Position numbers and translations under genes: made by a program. A stretch of 64,000 nt of DNA from the NCBI RefSeq assembly GCF_014851585.1, contig NZ_JACVAB010000003.1:558001-622000 (forward strand), read 5' to 3'. The first letter of the stretch is position 1; each line of letters starts with the position of its first letter. Shown here piece by piece: positions 35,583 through 45,969 of this stretch. The stretch comes from Agrobacterium sp. AGB01. Its GTDB lineage: Bacteria > Pseudomonadota > Alphaproteobacteria > Rhizobiales > Rhizobiaceae. The notes below the pieces were generated by a model. That model was given only the letters and a program-made list of their open reading frames with translations. It made no database searches and had not been told where the DNA came from.

Positions 35583-37307
35583 TCAGGATGTCGCGGCGAT
35601 ATCCTGCCAGGCCTCATAGGCCGAAAGTACCGTTTCCATCTGCGCGGTATGACCGGCAATGAAGTCATCACCATAGATGGTTTCATCGGGATACTCGGTA
35701 ATCAGCGTCATTGGCACTGTGTGGCGATCATCAACCGATGCCAGGCACGGGAAACCATTGATGACACGGAAACCGGTTTCTCCTGCATGAATTTCATAGA
35801 GCGCAACCTGCCGCTCATTATAGGCCAGAAGGCCCGGTATTGCACTGAGGTGCCGTGTGACACGGTCCAGCAGACGTTCGGCCTGCGGTTCCCAACCGGC
35901 GTGGTAACGCGCCACTAGGAAAAAGCCCTTCGGCAACGTCCACATCGCAAAATTGCGCGGCACATAACCCGAAAGCGGACGCGTCCATTCATGGGAGGGG
36001 TAACCGTGCAGATTGACGTGCAGCAATGCGCCGCTCAATTGCTGCGCATCAAAGCGGATTTGCTTTTCGTTGAGATGGCCAGCTGCGGTTTCTTCGGTAC
36101 GATACTCGAGATCGTCACCAAGTGCCGTGTAGCGGGCAGCATGATGCATATGGCGCGGGTTATCGACACAAAGTCGCTGGTGTAGTGCGTAACCGTCCGG
36201 GTTCTCCAGCGGAGAAATCGTAAAATGTGCGCCCGGCCGTTGCACGAGCTGTTTTGCGGCCCTGACAGCGCCGCAAATGCCAGTGGTTTCATTAGGATGT
36301 TGACCACCGCTGATCATCACTGCAGCGTCGGTACCATTGACATAACGGGCATGCAGCACACGTCCTGCTCTGGAACGCGCCTCGAAGGCGTCGCCACCCA
36401 CCTCGGAAAGTGCGGTAACGATCTGCTGCGTGGCTAGCGGGCGTGTCGCCGTATCGAGATCCTGGACCTCACCATCAAGGTAGCCGGTCGTCAGCGGGCG
36501 CACAGAAACGCAGACCGAGACGGCATTTCCGTCCCTGACGATCTCAGGCACGATCTGGCCCGGTTTCAAGCCGCGATCGCCAATGGGTCGCCCGGACTTT
36601 TTCTGGAAAAATTCCAGAAGCGAAAAGTAGAAATCTTCGTGCAGCGCTTCACGCAGGCTTATCGCCTCGTCGCCAACCGCAATCCGTTCATCGTCGGCAG
36701 GAAATGCAACACGAATATTGAGCTCTTCGAAATAAGGCTCATCCATGCCCCAGTCGTAAGTGGCAACAGCATCGATTGCAGAGGCAAACAGCGATTCATA
36801 ATCGGTTTCCAATCGCACACCTGGCTCGTCGTCACGCTGCACCCAGCCGGTTGGAGACAGATTGGTTTCGTCCGCCGCATCGACATGCACACGATTGGGA
36901 GCAAAGACCTTGATGGTCTCTGTCCGACCCGTTCGCTGCAGGACAACGTCATAATGCAGGTTCGCGTCCTTGCGAGCGGTGAAGCTTATCGCGCGCGCTC
37001 CGACCATTTCTGCAAGGGGATAGGCCTCGAGACGAAACCTGTTTTCCGGTGCATTGGGATGCACGGGATAAAACACCTCGATGCTTTCAACGCCGTCGAG
37101 ATTAATCTCTTCCAAAAAAGCATAAAGAAGCGGCTTGTAGGCGCTACGCAGCCGCGCCGTAACACCTTTTTCAGCAAAAGCGCGCTCAGCTGTACGGCGG
37201 CTCGCCCGGTCATCGAAAGTCCAGGCCTGTAATGTGCTTCCGGGCAACGCGTCTGCAAGCAAAGTATCAAGCGTGCGCGTCAAACGGCGGTCGAATAGAA
37301 TTGTCAT
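35583..37307 (-). CDS. M14-family zinc carboxypeptidase-like protein
   Basis: 574-residue cytoplasmic protein (no signal peptide) with a C-terminal M14 peptidase domain. Zinc ligands are H337 and E340 in GGQHPNETTG and H434 in HVNLHGYPSHEW; the catalytic Glu is probably in ITEYPDETIYG near residue 543. The first 320 residues form an N-terminal region I cannot assign. Related M14 proteins remove C-terminal residues or cleave gamma-linked amides. It is last in the pxp/Opp-type importer operon, so it may process imported peptides and release pyroglutamate-forming ends. Exact specificity unknown. Confidence 0.82.
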   Translation of the reverse strand: MTILFDRRLTRTLDTLLADALPGSTLQAWTFDDRASRRTAERAFAEKGVTARLRSAYKPLLYAFLEEINLDGVESIEVFYPVHPNAPENRFRLEAYPLAEMVGARAISFTARKDANLHYDVVLQRTGRTETIKVFAPNRVHVDAADETNLSPTGWVQRDDEPGVRLETDYESLFASAIDAVATYDWGMDEPYFEELNIRVAFPADDERIAVGDEAISLREALHEDFYFSLLEFFQKKSGRPIGDRGLKPGQIVPEIVRDGNAVSVCVSVRPLTTGYLDGEVQDLDTATRPLATQQIVTALSEVGGDAFEARSRAGRVLHARYVNGTDAAVMISGGQHPNETTGICGAVRAAKQLVQRPGAHFTISPLENPDGYALHQRLCVDNPRHMHHAARYTALGDDLEYRTEETAAGHLNEKQIRFDAQQLSGALLHVNLHGYPSHEWTRPLSGYVPRNFAMWTLPKGFFLVARYHAGWEPQAERLLDRVTRHLSAIPGLLAYNERQVALYEIHAGETGFRVINGFPCLASVDDRHTVPMTLITEYPDETIYGDDFIAGHTAQMETVLSAYEAWQDIAATS

Positions 37308-37313
37308 GGCAAT

Positions 37314-38162
37314 TTACCTCGAAGTGCGGCCGGTCGGGTCGAGACTGTCACGCAGCCAGTCACCCAGAAGGTTTAGGCCAAGAACGGTCAACAGAATGGC
37401 CAGACCGGGGAAGACGCTGACCCACCAGGCCGTTTGCAGGTAGGTACGGCCGTCTGCCAGCATGCCACCCCAGCTCGGGATTGTCGGATCAACGCCAAGG
37501 CCCAGGAATGTCAGGCTGCTTTCCAGCAGAATATTGTTGGCAACGTTCAAGGTCATCAACACGATTACCGGACCAATCAGGTTCGGCAGAAGATGCTGGA
37601 AGATGATGCGCCAGTCTTTGACACCAATCGCGCGCGCCGACAGAATGAATTCGCGCTCACGCAATGTCAGCACCGAACCACGCACCAGACGGGCATACTG
37701 CACCCATTGCGATACGATCAGCAGAATGATGGTGTTGGTCAGGCTGCCACCAACGATGGCAATGAAGGTGATCGCCAACAGGATGAACGGCATAGCAAGC
37801 TGCAGGTCGGCAAAGCGCATGACCAGCATGTCCCAGAAGCCACGGTAATAACCGGCAACCAGTCCGACCACGACGCCAAACACGACGGCACCGAGAACAG
37901 ACGAAAAGCCGACAAGCAGCGAAATCTTACCGCCTGCAACAACGCGCGCCAGCACATCACGTCCAAGTGGATCAGTGCCAAAGGGATGTGCAGCGTTGGC
38001 AAAGGGCTTTGCCAGACGGGCCATAAGATCGATCTTTTCTGCTCCGCCGGGGAACAGGAAATCGGAAAATAGCACTGCAAGGCAGATAACAACGGTCAGG
38101 CAAGCGCCAAGCACAAATTCAAGACTTGCAAAGCGGGAAGCGCGTGAGGAATTGGCAGCCAT
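37314..38162 (-). CDS. Opp-type ABC permease (DppC-like), pxp operon
   Basis: 282-residue permease. After the first membrane segment comes HPFGTDPLGRDVLARVVAGG, diagnostic of DppC/OppC, then five more segments with EAA loop SARAIGVKDWRIIFQHLLPN and the ending LRDSLDPTGRTSR. It partners the DppB-like protein encoded six bases upstream. Confidence 0.92.
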   Translation of the reverse strand: MAANSSRASRFASLEFVLGACLTVVICLAVLFSDFLFPGGAEKIDLMARLAKPFANAAHPFGTDPLGRDVLARVVAGGKISLLVGFSSVLGAVVFGVVVGLVAGYYRGFWDMLVMRFADLQLAMPFILLAITFIAIVGGSLTNTIILLIVSQWVQYARLVRGSVLTLREREFILSARAIGVKDWRIIFQHLLPNLIGPVIVLMTLNVANNILLESSLTFLGLGVDPTIPSWGGMLADGRTYLQTAWWVSVFPGLAILLTVLGLNLLGDWLRDSLDPTGRTSR

Positions 38163-38168
38163 CAGCGA

Positions 38169-39095
38169 TTACTCCGTGCGAATGCGCGGATCGACCAGCC
38201 CATAGGCAATATCGACCAGCAGGTTAATGCCGACAATCAGCAGGGAAAGAACGGTGATGACACCCTGCAGCACAGGATAGTCGCGCGCGGCGACCGCATC
38301 AAAAGCAAGCGTGCCCAGGCCCGGCCAGTTGAAGACACGTTCAATGACCACGATACCGCCGAGGAGGCCGCCGAACTGCAGGCCGAAATAGGTAATGAGC
38401 GGAATGGCGCAATTGCGCAGCGCATGTTTGTAGAGCACCTTGCTTTCACTTAAGCCCTTGGCACGGGCAACCATCACATATTGCGACTGCAACGTGTCCA
38501 GCATGGCTGTGCGCACAAGACGAACATTGGTCGCGGTCAGGATGACGCCCATGGTCAATGCGGGCATGACGTAGCTGGACATGCCAACCATGCCGCTTGG
38601 CGGCAACCAGCCAAGCGTTATGGCAAACAACAGCACCAACATAGTCGCCAGCCAGAAATTCGGGAAGGAAAGACCAATCAGCGAGAAGATGCGAATGGCC
38701 TGATCGGCAGCCTTGCCACGCGACGTTGCAGCCTTGATGCCGAGCGGAATGGAAAGGGCGATCGACACGAACATCGAGATAAAGGCGAGCAGCAACGTAG
38801 CCGGAAGCGCATCGCCAACAAGACGGGAAACGGAGGTGCCGCCGGTAAAGCTGCGTCCGAGGTCGAATGTGACCAGCCCTTTAAGGAAGCTCACATATTG
38901 CACGAAGAACGGCCGGTCAGTGCCCAGTGCTTCACGTATACGCGCCAGATCATCTTCCGTCATGCTTCCGCCGCCGCCCTGAAACATCATCAGGGCCGGG
39001 TCGCCAGTCAGGCGCACGGCAAAAGACACAAGAAGCGTAATGGCAATGACGACAAAAAGCGCCTGCAACAATCGTTTGATGAGGAAACCGGCCAC
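38169..39095 (-). CDS. Opp-type ABC permease (DppB-like), pxp operon
   Basis: 308-residue permease with N-terminus MAGFLIKRLLQALFVVIAIT, the DppB pattern, the RLTGDPALMMFQGGGGS loop, an EAA loop (ARAKGLSESKVLYKHALRN) and C-terminal LVDPRIRTE. It follows the binding-protein gene after a GC-rich hairpin. Confidence 0.92.
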   Translation of the reverse strand: MAGFLIKRLLQALFVVIAITLLVSFAVRLTGDPALMMFQGGGGSMTEDDLARIREALGTDRPFFVQYVSFLKGLVTFDLGRSFTGGTSVSRLVGDALPATLLLAFISMFVSIALSIPLGIKAATSRGKAADQAIRIFSLIGLSFPNFWLATMLVLLFAITLGWLPPSGMVGMSSYVMPALTMGVILTATNVRLVRTAMLDTLQSQYVMVARAKGLSESKVLYKHALRNCAIPLITYFGLQFGGLLGGIVVIERVFNWPGLGTLAFDAVAARDYPVLQGVITVLSLLIVGINLLVDIAYGLVDPRIRTE

Positions 39096-39118
39096 GTTTT
39101 TTCCCTTCGCAAGTCAGA

Positions 39119-39145
39119 GGCGCCGCCCGTCAGGCAGACGGCGCC
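39119..39145 (-). terminator. Intercistronic hairpin after the pxp-operon binding protein
   Basis: GGCGCCG / CGGCGCC stem with a 13-base loop in the 61-bp gap between binding-protein and permease genes; no T-run. Probably an expression-balancing element. Confidence 0.6.
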
Positions 39146-39156
39146 GTTTCGTCGGA

Positions 39157-40680
39157 TTACTCGACGGTTACCTCGTTCAGCTTCAAGCGGTTGTCAGGAG
39201 GAGCGACAAAGCCCTTCACGCGCTTGTTGATGCCGAAGATGGCGTTGGAGTTGTAGAGCGGCAGTTCAAGTGCCTTGTCGGCAACATACTGGCCAACTTC
39301 GCGAAGGATCTTTTCACGCTCTGCACGGTCGGTCAGCGGACGCTGCGATTCCAGCAGCTTGTCCAGCGTCTCGTCCTTTTCATACGGGTTCCACTTTTCA
39401 CCCGAGTGGTACATGGCATAGGCCGTGTTATCGAAGTCGAATGTCCAGCCGCCCCACTTCTGCTGGAACATCGCACCGGTTTTGCCCTGCGGGATGATGT
39501 CGTTGACCAGCACATTTGTTTCGTAAGGCTTGATGGTTGCGTTCAGGCCTACCTGCTGAAGATAGCTGGCAATAACCTGTACCACTTCATTCATCGTGGA
39601 ATCTGCACCGCGAACGTCGATCTGCAAAGGCGTTCCAGCCTTGACGCCAGCGTCAGCAAGGAGCTTCTTTGCACCGGCAGGATCGTAAGGCAGCGGCTCC
39701 AGTTCTGGATCATGACCGAAGGACAGAGCGCTCTGGAAGCTTGCGATCTCCGATGCCTGACCAGCCAGAATGGACTGGACGATGGTGGAACGATCGACAG
39801 CCATGATGATGGCCTTGCGAACACGCGGATCTGCAGTGATGCCATCACGGGTGTTGAAACGCAGCGCATCTACTGTTGGGCCGGGAACGCTGACAATCTC
39901 CAGCTTGGAATCGCCGGTGATGACAGGGATCATGCCAATCGGAATGGTTGGCGGAATAACGATGTCGACACGACCGGCCTGAAGTTCGGCAACGGCTGTG
40001 GCTGGCTCGGCGATAAAGCGGTACTCAAGCTCGGAGATCTTCGGTGCACCACCCCAGTAGTCCGGGTTGGCTTCCAGCTTGATATCAACCTTCGGAGCAT
40101 AGGACGAGAACTTGAACGCGCCGGTACCGACCGGGTTGACGTTGAAATTGTCTTCACCCTTTTCCTGAATGTATTTTGGCGGAACGATCATCGCGCCATA
40201 ACCGGCCAGCTTGGTCAGCAGCACTGGGTCCGGCGACTTGAGTTTCATCTCAACCGTGTAGTCGTCGATAACATCAACGCTTTCGATAACGGTGTAGTTG
40301 GAACGCTGTGGACCCTTGGCGCCTTCATCTCCCAGAAGACGGTCAAAGGTGAACTTGACGGCAGCAGCATTGAAGTCTTCACCGTTATGGAATTTGACAT
40401 TCTGGCGCAGCTTGAAGCGCAGTAGTTTGCCGTCATTCAGCTCTTCCCAGGATTCAGCAAGTCCCGGAACAACTTTAAGGTCAGGACCACGGTAAGTCAG
40501 ACCATCGAAAATGTTGGTAGAAACGGAAGCCCACGCCACCAGAAAGGTGTCGATCGGGTCCCAGCTTCCCGGATCCTGTTGCAAGGAAACCGTCAGTTTC
40601 CCAGCGGCAGCGGCTGGCTGTGCGGAAGCAAGAGCCAGCGCCATGAAAGTAGCACTTATTCCCCATTTGATTATTTTCAT
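39157..40680 (-). CDS. Opp-type periplasmic binding protein (SBP family 5), pxp operon
   Basis: 507-residue binding protein with Sec signal (MKIIKWGISATFMALALASA, ending PAAAA). Family-5 features: LAESWEELNDGKLLRFKLR, VKFHNGEDFNAAAVKFTFDR, VGTGAFKF and YDPAGAKKLLADAG. GAGG lies upstream of the ATG. The membrane and ATPase partners are the flanking genes. The co-encoded 5-oxoprolinase suggests that the ligand is pyroglutamate, a pyroglutamyl peptide or another lactam; this is inferred. Confidence 0.88.
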   Translation of the reverse strand: MKIIKWGISATFMALALASAQPAAAAGKLTVSLQQDPGSWDPIDTFLVAWASVSTNIFDGLTYRGPDLKVVPGLAESWEELNDGKLLRFKLRQNVKFHNGEDFNAAAVKFTFDRLLGDEGAKGPQRSNYTVIESVDVIDDYTVEMKLKSPDPVLLTKLAGYGAMIVPPKYIQEKGEDNFNVNPVGTGAFKFSSYAPKVDIKLEANPDYWGGAPKISELEYRFIAEPATAVAELQAGRVDIVIPPTIPIGMIPVITGDSKLEIVSVPGPTVDALRFNTRDGITADPRVRKAIIMAVDRSTIVQSILAGQASEIASFQSALSFGHDPELEPLPYDPAGAKKLLADAGVKAGTPLQIDVRGADSTMNEVVQVIASYLQQVGLNATIKPYETNVLVNDIIPQGKTGAMFQQKWGGWTFDFDNTAYAMYHSGEKWNPYEKDETLDKLLESQRPLTDRAEREKILREVGQYVADKALELPLYNSNAIFGINKRVKGFVAPPDNRLKLNEVTVE

Positions 40681-40720
40681 GTACCTCTTCCTTTTAGTGA
40701 TACGCGATTAATCGCTATTT

Positions 40721-42547
40721 TCAGGCACTTTTTGCTACGAAGTGACCCGGGTTTATTTCCTCACGTTCGAGAATTTTTGGTTCGTTGCCCACAGCACGGA
40801 TAGGACTTGGGATTTCGCCTTCCAGCAGCGCCGTATTGCGGGCTCGCGTCGGATCGGCAACCGGCACAGCCGACAGGAGACGGCGGGTGTAGTCATGCGC
40901 AGGCGTTTCAAACACTTGCTGGCGGCTACCCATTTCCATGATCTGGCCGAGATAAAGCACGGCAACGCGGTGGCTCATTTTCTCCACCACTGCCATGTCA
41001 TGGCTGATGAACAGATAGGCCAACCCGCGCTCTGCCTGAAGGTCCATGAACAGATTGATGATCTGCGCCTGAATGGACACATCGAGAGCCGAAAGCGCCT
41101 CATCGGCGATAATCAGTTGCGGATCGGATGCCAGTGCACGGGCAATGCAGACACGCTGACGCTGACCGCCGGAAAACTCGTGCGGATAACGGCTGGCGAA
41201 TGAGCTATCGAGACCGACGCGCTCCAGTAACTCATCAACCCGGCGACGCACCTCTTTGGTGCCCAGGATCAAACCATGGGTATTGATCGGCTCGGCGATC
41301 GAAAAGCCCACGGTCTTGCGTGGATCGAGTGAGGCGAACGGGTCCTGAAAGATGTACTGCACCTTCTGACGCATGGAGAAACGCTCGGCCGCCGACATAT
41401 CGCTGTAGCGTTTTCCGGCAAACGAGATTTCGCCAGCACGGGATGCTTGCAGCTGCTGGATCGTACGTCCGATTGTCGATTTCCCGGAGCCAGATTCACC
41501 GACAAGCGCCAGTGTTTCACCCGGACGGATATCAAAGGATACTTTCGAAACGGCACTGCAGCGGTGGGTCACCTTGCCGTACCAGTTCTTTTTGATATCG
41601 AAACGTACAAACAGGTCCCGCACCGACAGCAGAGGCTCACCTTCTTGGCGAACCGTGTTCTGAACACGTTCCTCGCCAACTGTCTTTGGTTCACCGTCCT
41701 CAAGCACAGTCAATGGCTTGCGGATCGGGAACTCTTCCCCTGTCATGCTACCAAGACGTGGCACAGCCGACAGCAGGGAGCGTGTATAAGGGTGCTTGGG
41801 GTTGGCGAAAATCTCGGCGACCGGGCCTTCTTCAACCTTCTTGCCCTTCCACATCACAACAACATCGTCTGCCATTTCGGCGACAACACCCATGTCGTGG
41901 GTAATGAAGATCATGCCCATGCCGAGCTTCTGCTGCAGGTCTCGCATGATGTTGAGGATTTGCGCCTGAATGGTCACGTCTAGCGCCGTCGTTGGTTCAT
42001 CGGCGATCAACAGCCGGGGACGACAGGCCAATGCAATGGCAATCATCACACGCTGGCGCATGCCACCGGACAGCTGGTGCGGATAACGGTCCAGAAGCTC
42101 TCCGGCATCCGGCAGGCGCACCATTTCCAGCAGTTCCTGGGCTTTTTTGCGTGCTTCAACCTTGCCGATCTTTTCGTGCAGAATCAGCACTTCGCATACC
42201 TGATCACCGATGGTGAAAACCGGGTTCAGGGAGGTCATCGGCTCCTGGAAGATCATGGCAATTTCCTTGCCACGGATGGAGCGCATTTCCTTCTGGGTCA
42301 GTTTCAGCAGATCCCTGTCGTCAAACAGAATGCTGCCGGTGTCGAACTTCGCACCCATCATGTCGGCCAATCGCATGGTCGACAAAGAGGTTACGGATTT
42401 TCCGGAGCCGGACTCACCCACGACAGCCACCGTGCGGCCCGCTTCCACCTTGAATGAAAGGTCGTCCACGACCCGGCGTCCACCAAAGCTGACACTTAAG
42501 TTGTTGACTGCAAGCAGCGGTCGCTGAGCGTTCGGGGAATTGGTCAT
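40721..42547 (-). CDS. Opp-type double ATPase (GsiA-like), pxp operon
   Basis: 608-residue fused ATPase with two ABC domains, like GsiA of the glutathione importer. Domain 1: Walker [10 protein letters not shown], signature LSGGMRQR, Walker B LLIADEP. Domain 2: Walker [10 protein letters not shown], signature FSGGQRQR, and Walker [13 protein letters not shown], where the usual Pro after Glu is Ala. Its ATG overlaps the stop of the biotin carboxylase gene (ATGA), tying transport and enzyme genes into one transcript. Confidence 0.92.
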   Translation of the reverse strand: MTNSPNAQRPLLAVNNLSVSFGGRRVVDDLSFKVEAGRTVAVVGESGSGKSVTSLSTMRLADMMGAKFDTGSILFDDRDLLKLTQKEMRSIRGKEIAMIFQEPMTSLNPVFTIGDQVCEVLILHEKIGKVEARKKAQELLEMVRLPDAGELLDRYPHQLSGGMRQRVMIAIALACRPRLLIADEPTTALDVTIQAQILNIMRDLQQKLGMGMIFITHDMGVVAEMADDVVVMWKGKKVEEGPVAEIFANPKHPYTRSLLSAVPRLGSMTGEEFPIRKPLTVLEDGEPKTVGEERVQNTVRQEGEPLLSVRDLFVRFDIKKNWYGKVTHRCSAVSKVSFDIRPGETLALVGESGSGKSTIGRTIQQLQASRAGEISFAGKRYSDMSAAERFSMRQKVQYIFQDPFASLDPRKTVGFSIAEPINTHGLILGTKEVRRRVDELLERVGLDSSFASRYPHEFSGGQRQRVCIARALASDPQLIIADEALSALDVSIQAQIINLFMDLQAERGLAYLFISHDMAVVEKMSHRVAVLYLGQIMEMGSRQQVFETPAHDYTRRLLSAVPVADPTRARNTALLEGEIPSPIRAVGNEPKILEREEINPGHFVAKSA

Positions 42548-44325
42548 GCCTTTGTCTCCGGCTTGGCCTGTCCGGCGTTATGGGAAGATGCACCCGTTTC
42601 AATCGGGTCGATGCGCGCAATGACATTTGCCGCCTGCTGGAATGTACCGGCTTCGGCGAGCAGCGTGATGACGCCAGAACGATGTGCAGAGATGGCCGTT
42701 TCCATTTTCATGGCATCCATCATCGCAACAACCTGGCCTTTTTCGACTTCTGCACCGTTTTCAATGCGCCAGTGGGCAAGCATTCCGGCGAGTGGCGCAC
42801 GCAATGCGTTTTCATCTGCCGCAGCATCCGTTTTGGCGTCTGCCGGTGTCATGTGAGCCTGCCCGAAAAGTCGCAAGAAACTCTCTGGCAGGCCAATCTC
42901 GACATGCTTGCCGTCAATCTCGGCAACACCGCGCAGCAGGGCCGCCTTGCCCTGTTGTGCCGGGCGTGCAGCCTGTTCAAGCACAGCTGCGAAATCAGTC
43001 TCGATCCAGCGAGTATGAACCTTAAAGTCGGCGCCCGCAAAATCATTGTCCTGCATGACTGCACGATGGAACGGCAGGGTCGAGGGCACACCTTCGATGA
43101 CGAACTCACCAAGTGCGCGACGGGCACGCCGAATTGCCTGCTCACGATCCCTGCCCCAGACGATGAGTTTCGCCACAAGGGAATCGAACATCGGCGGCAC
43201 ATCGCATCCATTGTTCACGCCGCTGTCCAGACGGACACCGGGACCGGCAGGCGCTTCAAACCGGGTGATATGACCGGCTGATGGCAAGAAGCCACGACCT
43301 GGATCTTCCACGTTGATACGGAACTCGATGGCGTGACCACGTGGTTCCGGTGTCTGTGTAAACGACAGCGTTTTGCCTTCGGCAATGCGGAACTGCTCGA
43401 TGACAAGATCAATTCCGGTTGTTTCTTCGGTAACCGGATGTTCCACCTGAAGGCGGGTATTCACCTCAAGGAAAGAAATGACACCGTCGACGCTCAGCAG
43501 GAACTCCACGGTTCCGGCACCGGTGTAACCTGCCTCCGCACAGATATCCCGGGCAGCGTTATGGATGGCCTGACGTTGCACATCGGAAAGGAACGGTGCA
43601 GGCGCTTCCTCGACCAGCTTCTGGTTCCGGCGCTGCAACGAACAATCGCGTGTGCCGACGACGACCACATTGCCGCTACGATCGGCAAGAATTTGCGCCT
43701 CGATATGGCGCGGCTTGTCCAGAAAGCGTTCGATGAAACACTCACCACGGCCAAACGCCGCCAGCGCCTCCCGCGTCGCGGACTCAAACAGTTCTTCAAC
43801 TTCGTCCAGATTGCGAGCGATTTTCAGACCGCGTCCGCCGCCGCCATGGGCAGCCTTGATGGCAATTGGAACGCCATGTTGTTTGGCAAAAGCAAGCGCC
43901 TCAGACGCCGTTTCAATTGCACCATCACTGCCGGCAACCAGCGGCGCACCCACACTTTGTGCGATACGGCGCGCCGAAAGCTTGTCGCCAAGCACGTCGA
44001 TGACCTCAGGATCGGGGCCGATCCAGATCAGGCCCGCATCGATAACTGCGCGGGCAAATTCGGAACGCTCCGAGAGGAAACCATAGCCCGGGTGTACGGC
44101 ATCGGCACCGCTACGCTTTGCGACATCAATCAGCTTAGCGATATCGAGATAGGTCTCGGCGGCCGTCACACCTTTCAGCGCATAGGCTTCATCGGCTTTT
44201 TTGACGAAACAGGCATCAGCATCCGCATCGGCATAAACAGCCACCGAGCGAAGACCGTAATCCCTGCAGGCACGAATGACGCGAACAGCAATTTCACCGC
44301 GATTGGCAATCAGGACTTTTTTCAT
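42544..44325 (-). CDS. Biotin carboxylase-BCCP fusion linked to 5-oxoprolinase
   Basis: 593-residue biotin carboxylase. Residues 1-446 are the biotin carboxylase domain ([23 protein letters not shown]-grasp loop HGGGGRGLK, catalytic [14 protein letters not shown]). After a linker, residues 515-575 form a biotinyl domain with K540 in MDAMKMET as the biotin site. It lacks a carboxyltransferase domain and none is encoded nearby other than the AHS1/AHS2 (PxpB-PxpC) fusion, whose domains also form the carboxyltransferase part of urea carboxylase. AccC-like genes commonly accompany pxp genes. A housekeeping acetyl-CoA carboxylase role is unlikely because of the fusion and operon. Confidence 0.9.
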   Translation of the reverse strand: MKKVLIANRGEIAVRVIRACRDYGLRSVAVYADADADACFVKKADEAYALKGVTAAETYLDIAKLIDVAKRSGADAVHPGYGFLSERSEFARAVIDAGLIWIGPDPEVIDVLGDKLSARRIAQSVGAPLVAGSDGAIETASEALAFAKQHGVPIAIKAAHGGGGRGLKIARNLDEVEELFESATREALAAFGRGECFIERFLDKPRHIEAQILADRSGNVVVVGTRDCSLQRRNQKLVEEAPAPFLSDVQRQAIHNAARDICAEAGYTGAGTVEFLLSVDGVISFLEVNTRLQVEHPVTEETTGIDLVIEQFRIAEGKTLSFTQTPEPRGHAIEFRINVEDPGRGFLPSAGHITRFEAPAGPGVRLDSGVNNGCDVPPMFDSLVAKLIVWGRDREQAIRRARRALGEFVIEGVPSTLPFHRAVMQDNDFAGADFKVHTRWIETDFAAVLEQAARPAQQGKAALLRGVAEIDGKHVEIGLPESFLRLFGQAHMTPADAKTDAAADENALRAPLAGMLAHWRIENGAEVEKGQVVAMMDAMKMETAISAHRSGVITLLAEAGTFQQAANVIARIDPIETGASSHNAGQAKPETKA

Positions 44326-45968
44326 TGGGGATCACTCGCAACGAAATCGATATGCGTAAAAGCATTCAGGGCATTAAAACGGATATGAGCGCCAACAGGT
44401 ATCTGACCTGCCAGATCAAGGTGATGAGCCGCGACATTGGCTATGACGGGATAACCGCCCGTGAGGGGATGATCCGACAGGAAAAGCACCGGCTGCCCGC
44501 TGGCAGGCACCTGCAAGGCACCGCGCAGTGTTGCCTCGCTGGGCAATTCATTGCGGTCTAGCCGCTCAAGCGGTTCGCCCGACAGACGGATTCCGACGCG
44601 GCTGGATTGTGGTGTCACCCGCCAGCTCTGCGAAAGGAAACTTTCCACCGCCTCATTGGTAAACCAGTCAGTGCGTGGCCCCAGATAAATATCCAGCGTC
44701 ACGATCTCGTCGGCTTTCGGCATGGCAAAAGCAGGTTGCTCACCCGGCAGCACAGGTTTTTTTACGTTTTCAGAATTAACGGCCAGCTGTGTACCGGCAC
44801 CAAGTGCCACAGCACCAATCTGCGCTAGGGTATCGGTTGCCACACTGCCCAGCACAGGCTCAACCACAAAGCCGCCACGCATGGCAAGATAAGAGCGCGT
44901 ACCACTTAGCGGAGACTGAAGAGCAACCACGTCGCCATCATCCAACGCAATGGGCGTATTGAAATCGACGCTGGCAACATCGCCGTTGGCACTGGTCACA
45001 GACGTAGCAGCCGGTGCGCCCGTAAAGGCCACGACACCGCGTCCAATCGCCTTGAAGGAAAATCCAGCCGGTGCGATTTCCAGTGCCGGTGTACCGGGAC
45101 GATTGCCAACGATGCGGTTTGCGAGCTTGAAATTTCCGTGATCAAGTGCTCCGGACAGGCTGACGCCCTGCGCTGCCATATGGGCCCGCCCCAAATCTTG
45201 CATCAGAACCGGCAGACCGGAACTCAAGATTTCGATACCGTTTCCGATATCGGACGGAACACCTGCGCGAGGCTTCGCAACAACCGCTGTCTTTTCAACC
45301 GCGTGCATGCTGGAGCGAGCAATGTCGTGGAAACGAACACGCAGGCCAGGACGCAAAAGCGTTGCGGGGTCACGGGCAAGATCGAACATCGCCAGTGGTG
45401 TTCTACCAATCAACTGCCAGCCACCAGGGCTAGCCTTGGGGTAAACACCGCTGAATTCACCGGCAAGGCCGACGGAACCAGCGGGCACGACTGTGCGGGG
45501 TGACTTGCGACGGGGAACGGCAAGCTCTGCACCCGGCGCGGAAAGATAGGCAAAACCCGGCGCAAAACCGGTAAAGGCGACCGTATACTCCGCTTCAGTG
45601 TGGCGCCTGACAACTTCGGACGTGGAACATCCCAGTAGTTCGGCAACATCGGCAATATCTTCGCCGTCATAATGAACGGGGATGTCTACGGTTTCGGTTA
45701 CTCCAACACTGCGCTTTTTGCCCAACCGTGCAGCAACGGCTTGCAGCAACTCGGCCTGATCGAGGCTGAGTGGATCGTAAGCGATCATCAGGGTCCGCGC
45801 AGCCGGCACGATTTCCAGAACACCTGCCACAGGTGACTGCTGGAAGGCGTCGTAGAGCGACAGTGTTTCTTCCAGCCCCACCAACTCCAACAACAACGCA
45901 CCAGGGCGCAACGGCAATACCCGTAACGACGGCACGGCAACAGCAGAAGAAGGGACTGCGAGCGTCAT
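44322..45968 (-). CDS. pxpB/pxpC: 5-oxoprolinase PxpB-PxpC fusion (AHS1-AHS2)
   Basis: 548-residue protein. The N-terminal 220 residues are the AHS1 (KipI/PxpB) domain: [20 protein letters not shown] and the Arg in [20 protein letters not shown] (pieces of one motif region). The rest, from about residue 235, is the AHS2 (KipA/PxpC) domain: [42 protein letters not shown]. PxpB and PxpC with PxpA form ATP-dependent 5-oxoprolinase in bacteria. The two domains are separate proteins in E. coli and Bacillus and fused here. The start is one base after the pxpA stop; a 104-codon upstream extension overlapping pxpA is not real. Confidence 0.9.
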   Translation of the reverse strand: MTLAVPSSAVAVPSLRVLPLRPGALLLELVGLEETLSLYDAFQQSPVAGVLEIVPAARTLMIAYDPLSLDQAELLQAVAARLGKKRSVGVTETVDIPVHYDGEDIADVAELLGCSTSEVVRRHTEAEYTVAFTGFAPGFAYLSAPGAELAVPRRKSPRTVVPAGSVGLAGEFSGVYPKASPGGWQLIGRTPLAMFDLARDPATLLRPGLRVRFHDIARSSMHAVEKTAVVAKPRAGVPSDIGNGIEILSSGLPVLMQDLGRAHMAAQGVSLSGALDHGNFKLANRIVGNRPGTPALEIAPAGFSFKAIGRGVVAFTGAPAATSVTSANGDVASVDFNTPIALDDGDVVALQSPLSGTRSYLAMRGGFVVEPVLGSVATDTLAQIGAVALGAGTQLAVNSENVKKPVLPGEQPAFAMPKADEIVTLDIYLGPRTDWFTNEAVESFLSQSWRVTPQSSRVGIRLSGEPLERLDRNELPSEATLRGALQVPASGQPVLFLSDHPLTGGYPVIANVAAHHLDLAGQIPVGAHIRFNALNAFTHIDFVASDPQ

Positions 45969-45969
45969 A

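Noticed and set aside
39040..40425. Plus-strand open frame of 461 codons opposite the pxp-operon binding protein
   Set aside because: Antisense shadow of a clear SBP family 5 gene; no start signal.
42544..44325. Acetyl-CoA or propionyl-CoA carboxylase alpha subunit of primary metabolism
   Set aside because: No acyl-CoA carboxyltransferase gene is present, and translation is coupled to PxpB-PxpC and the importer ATPase.
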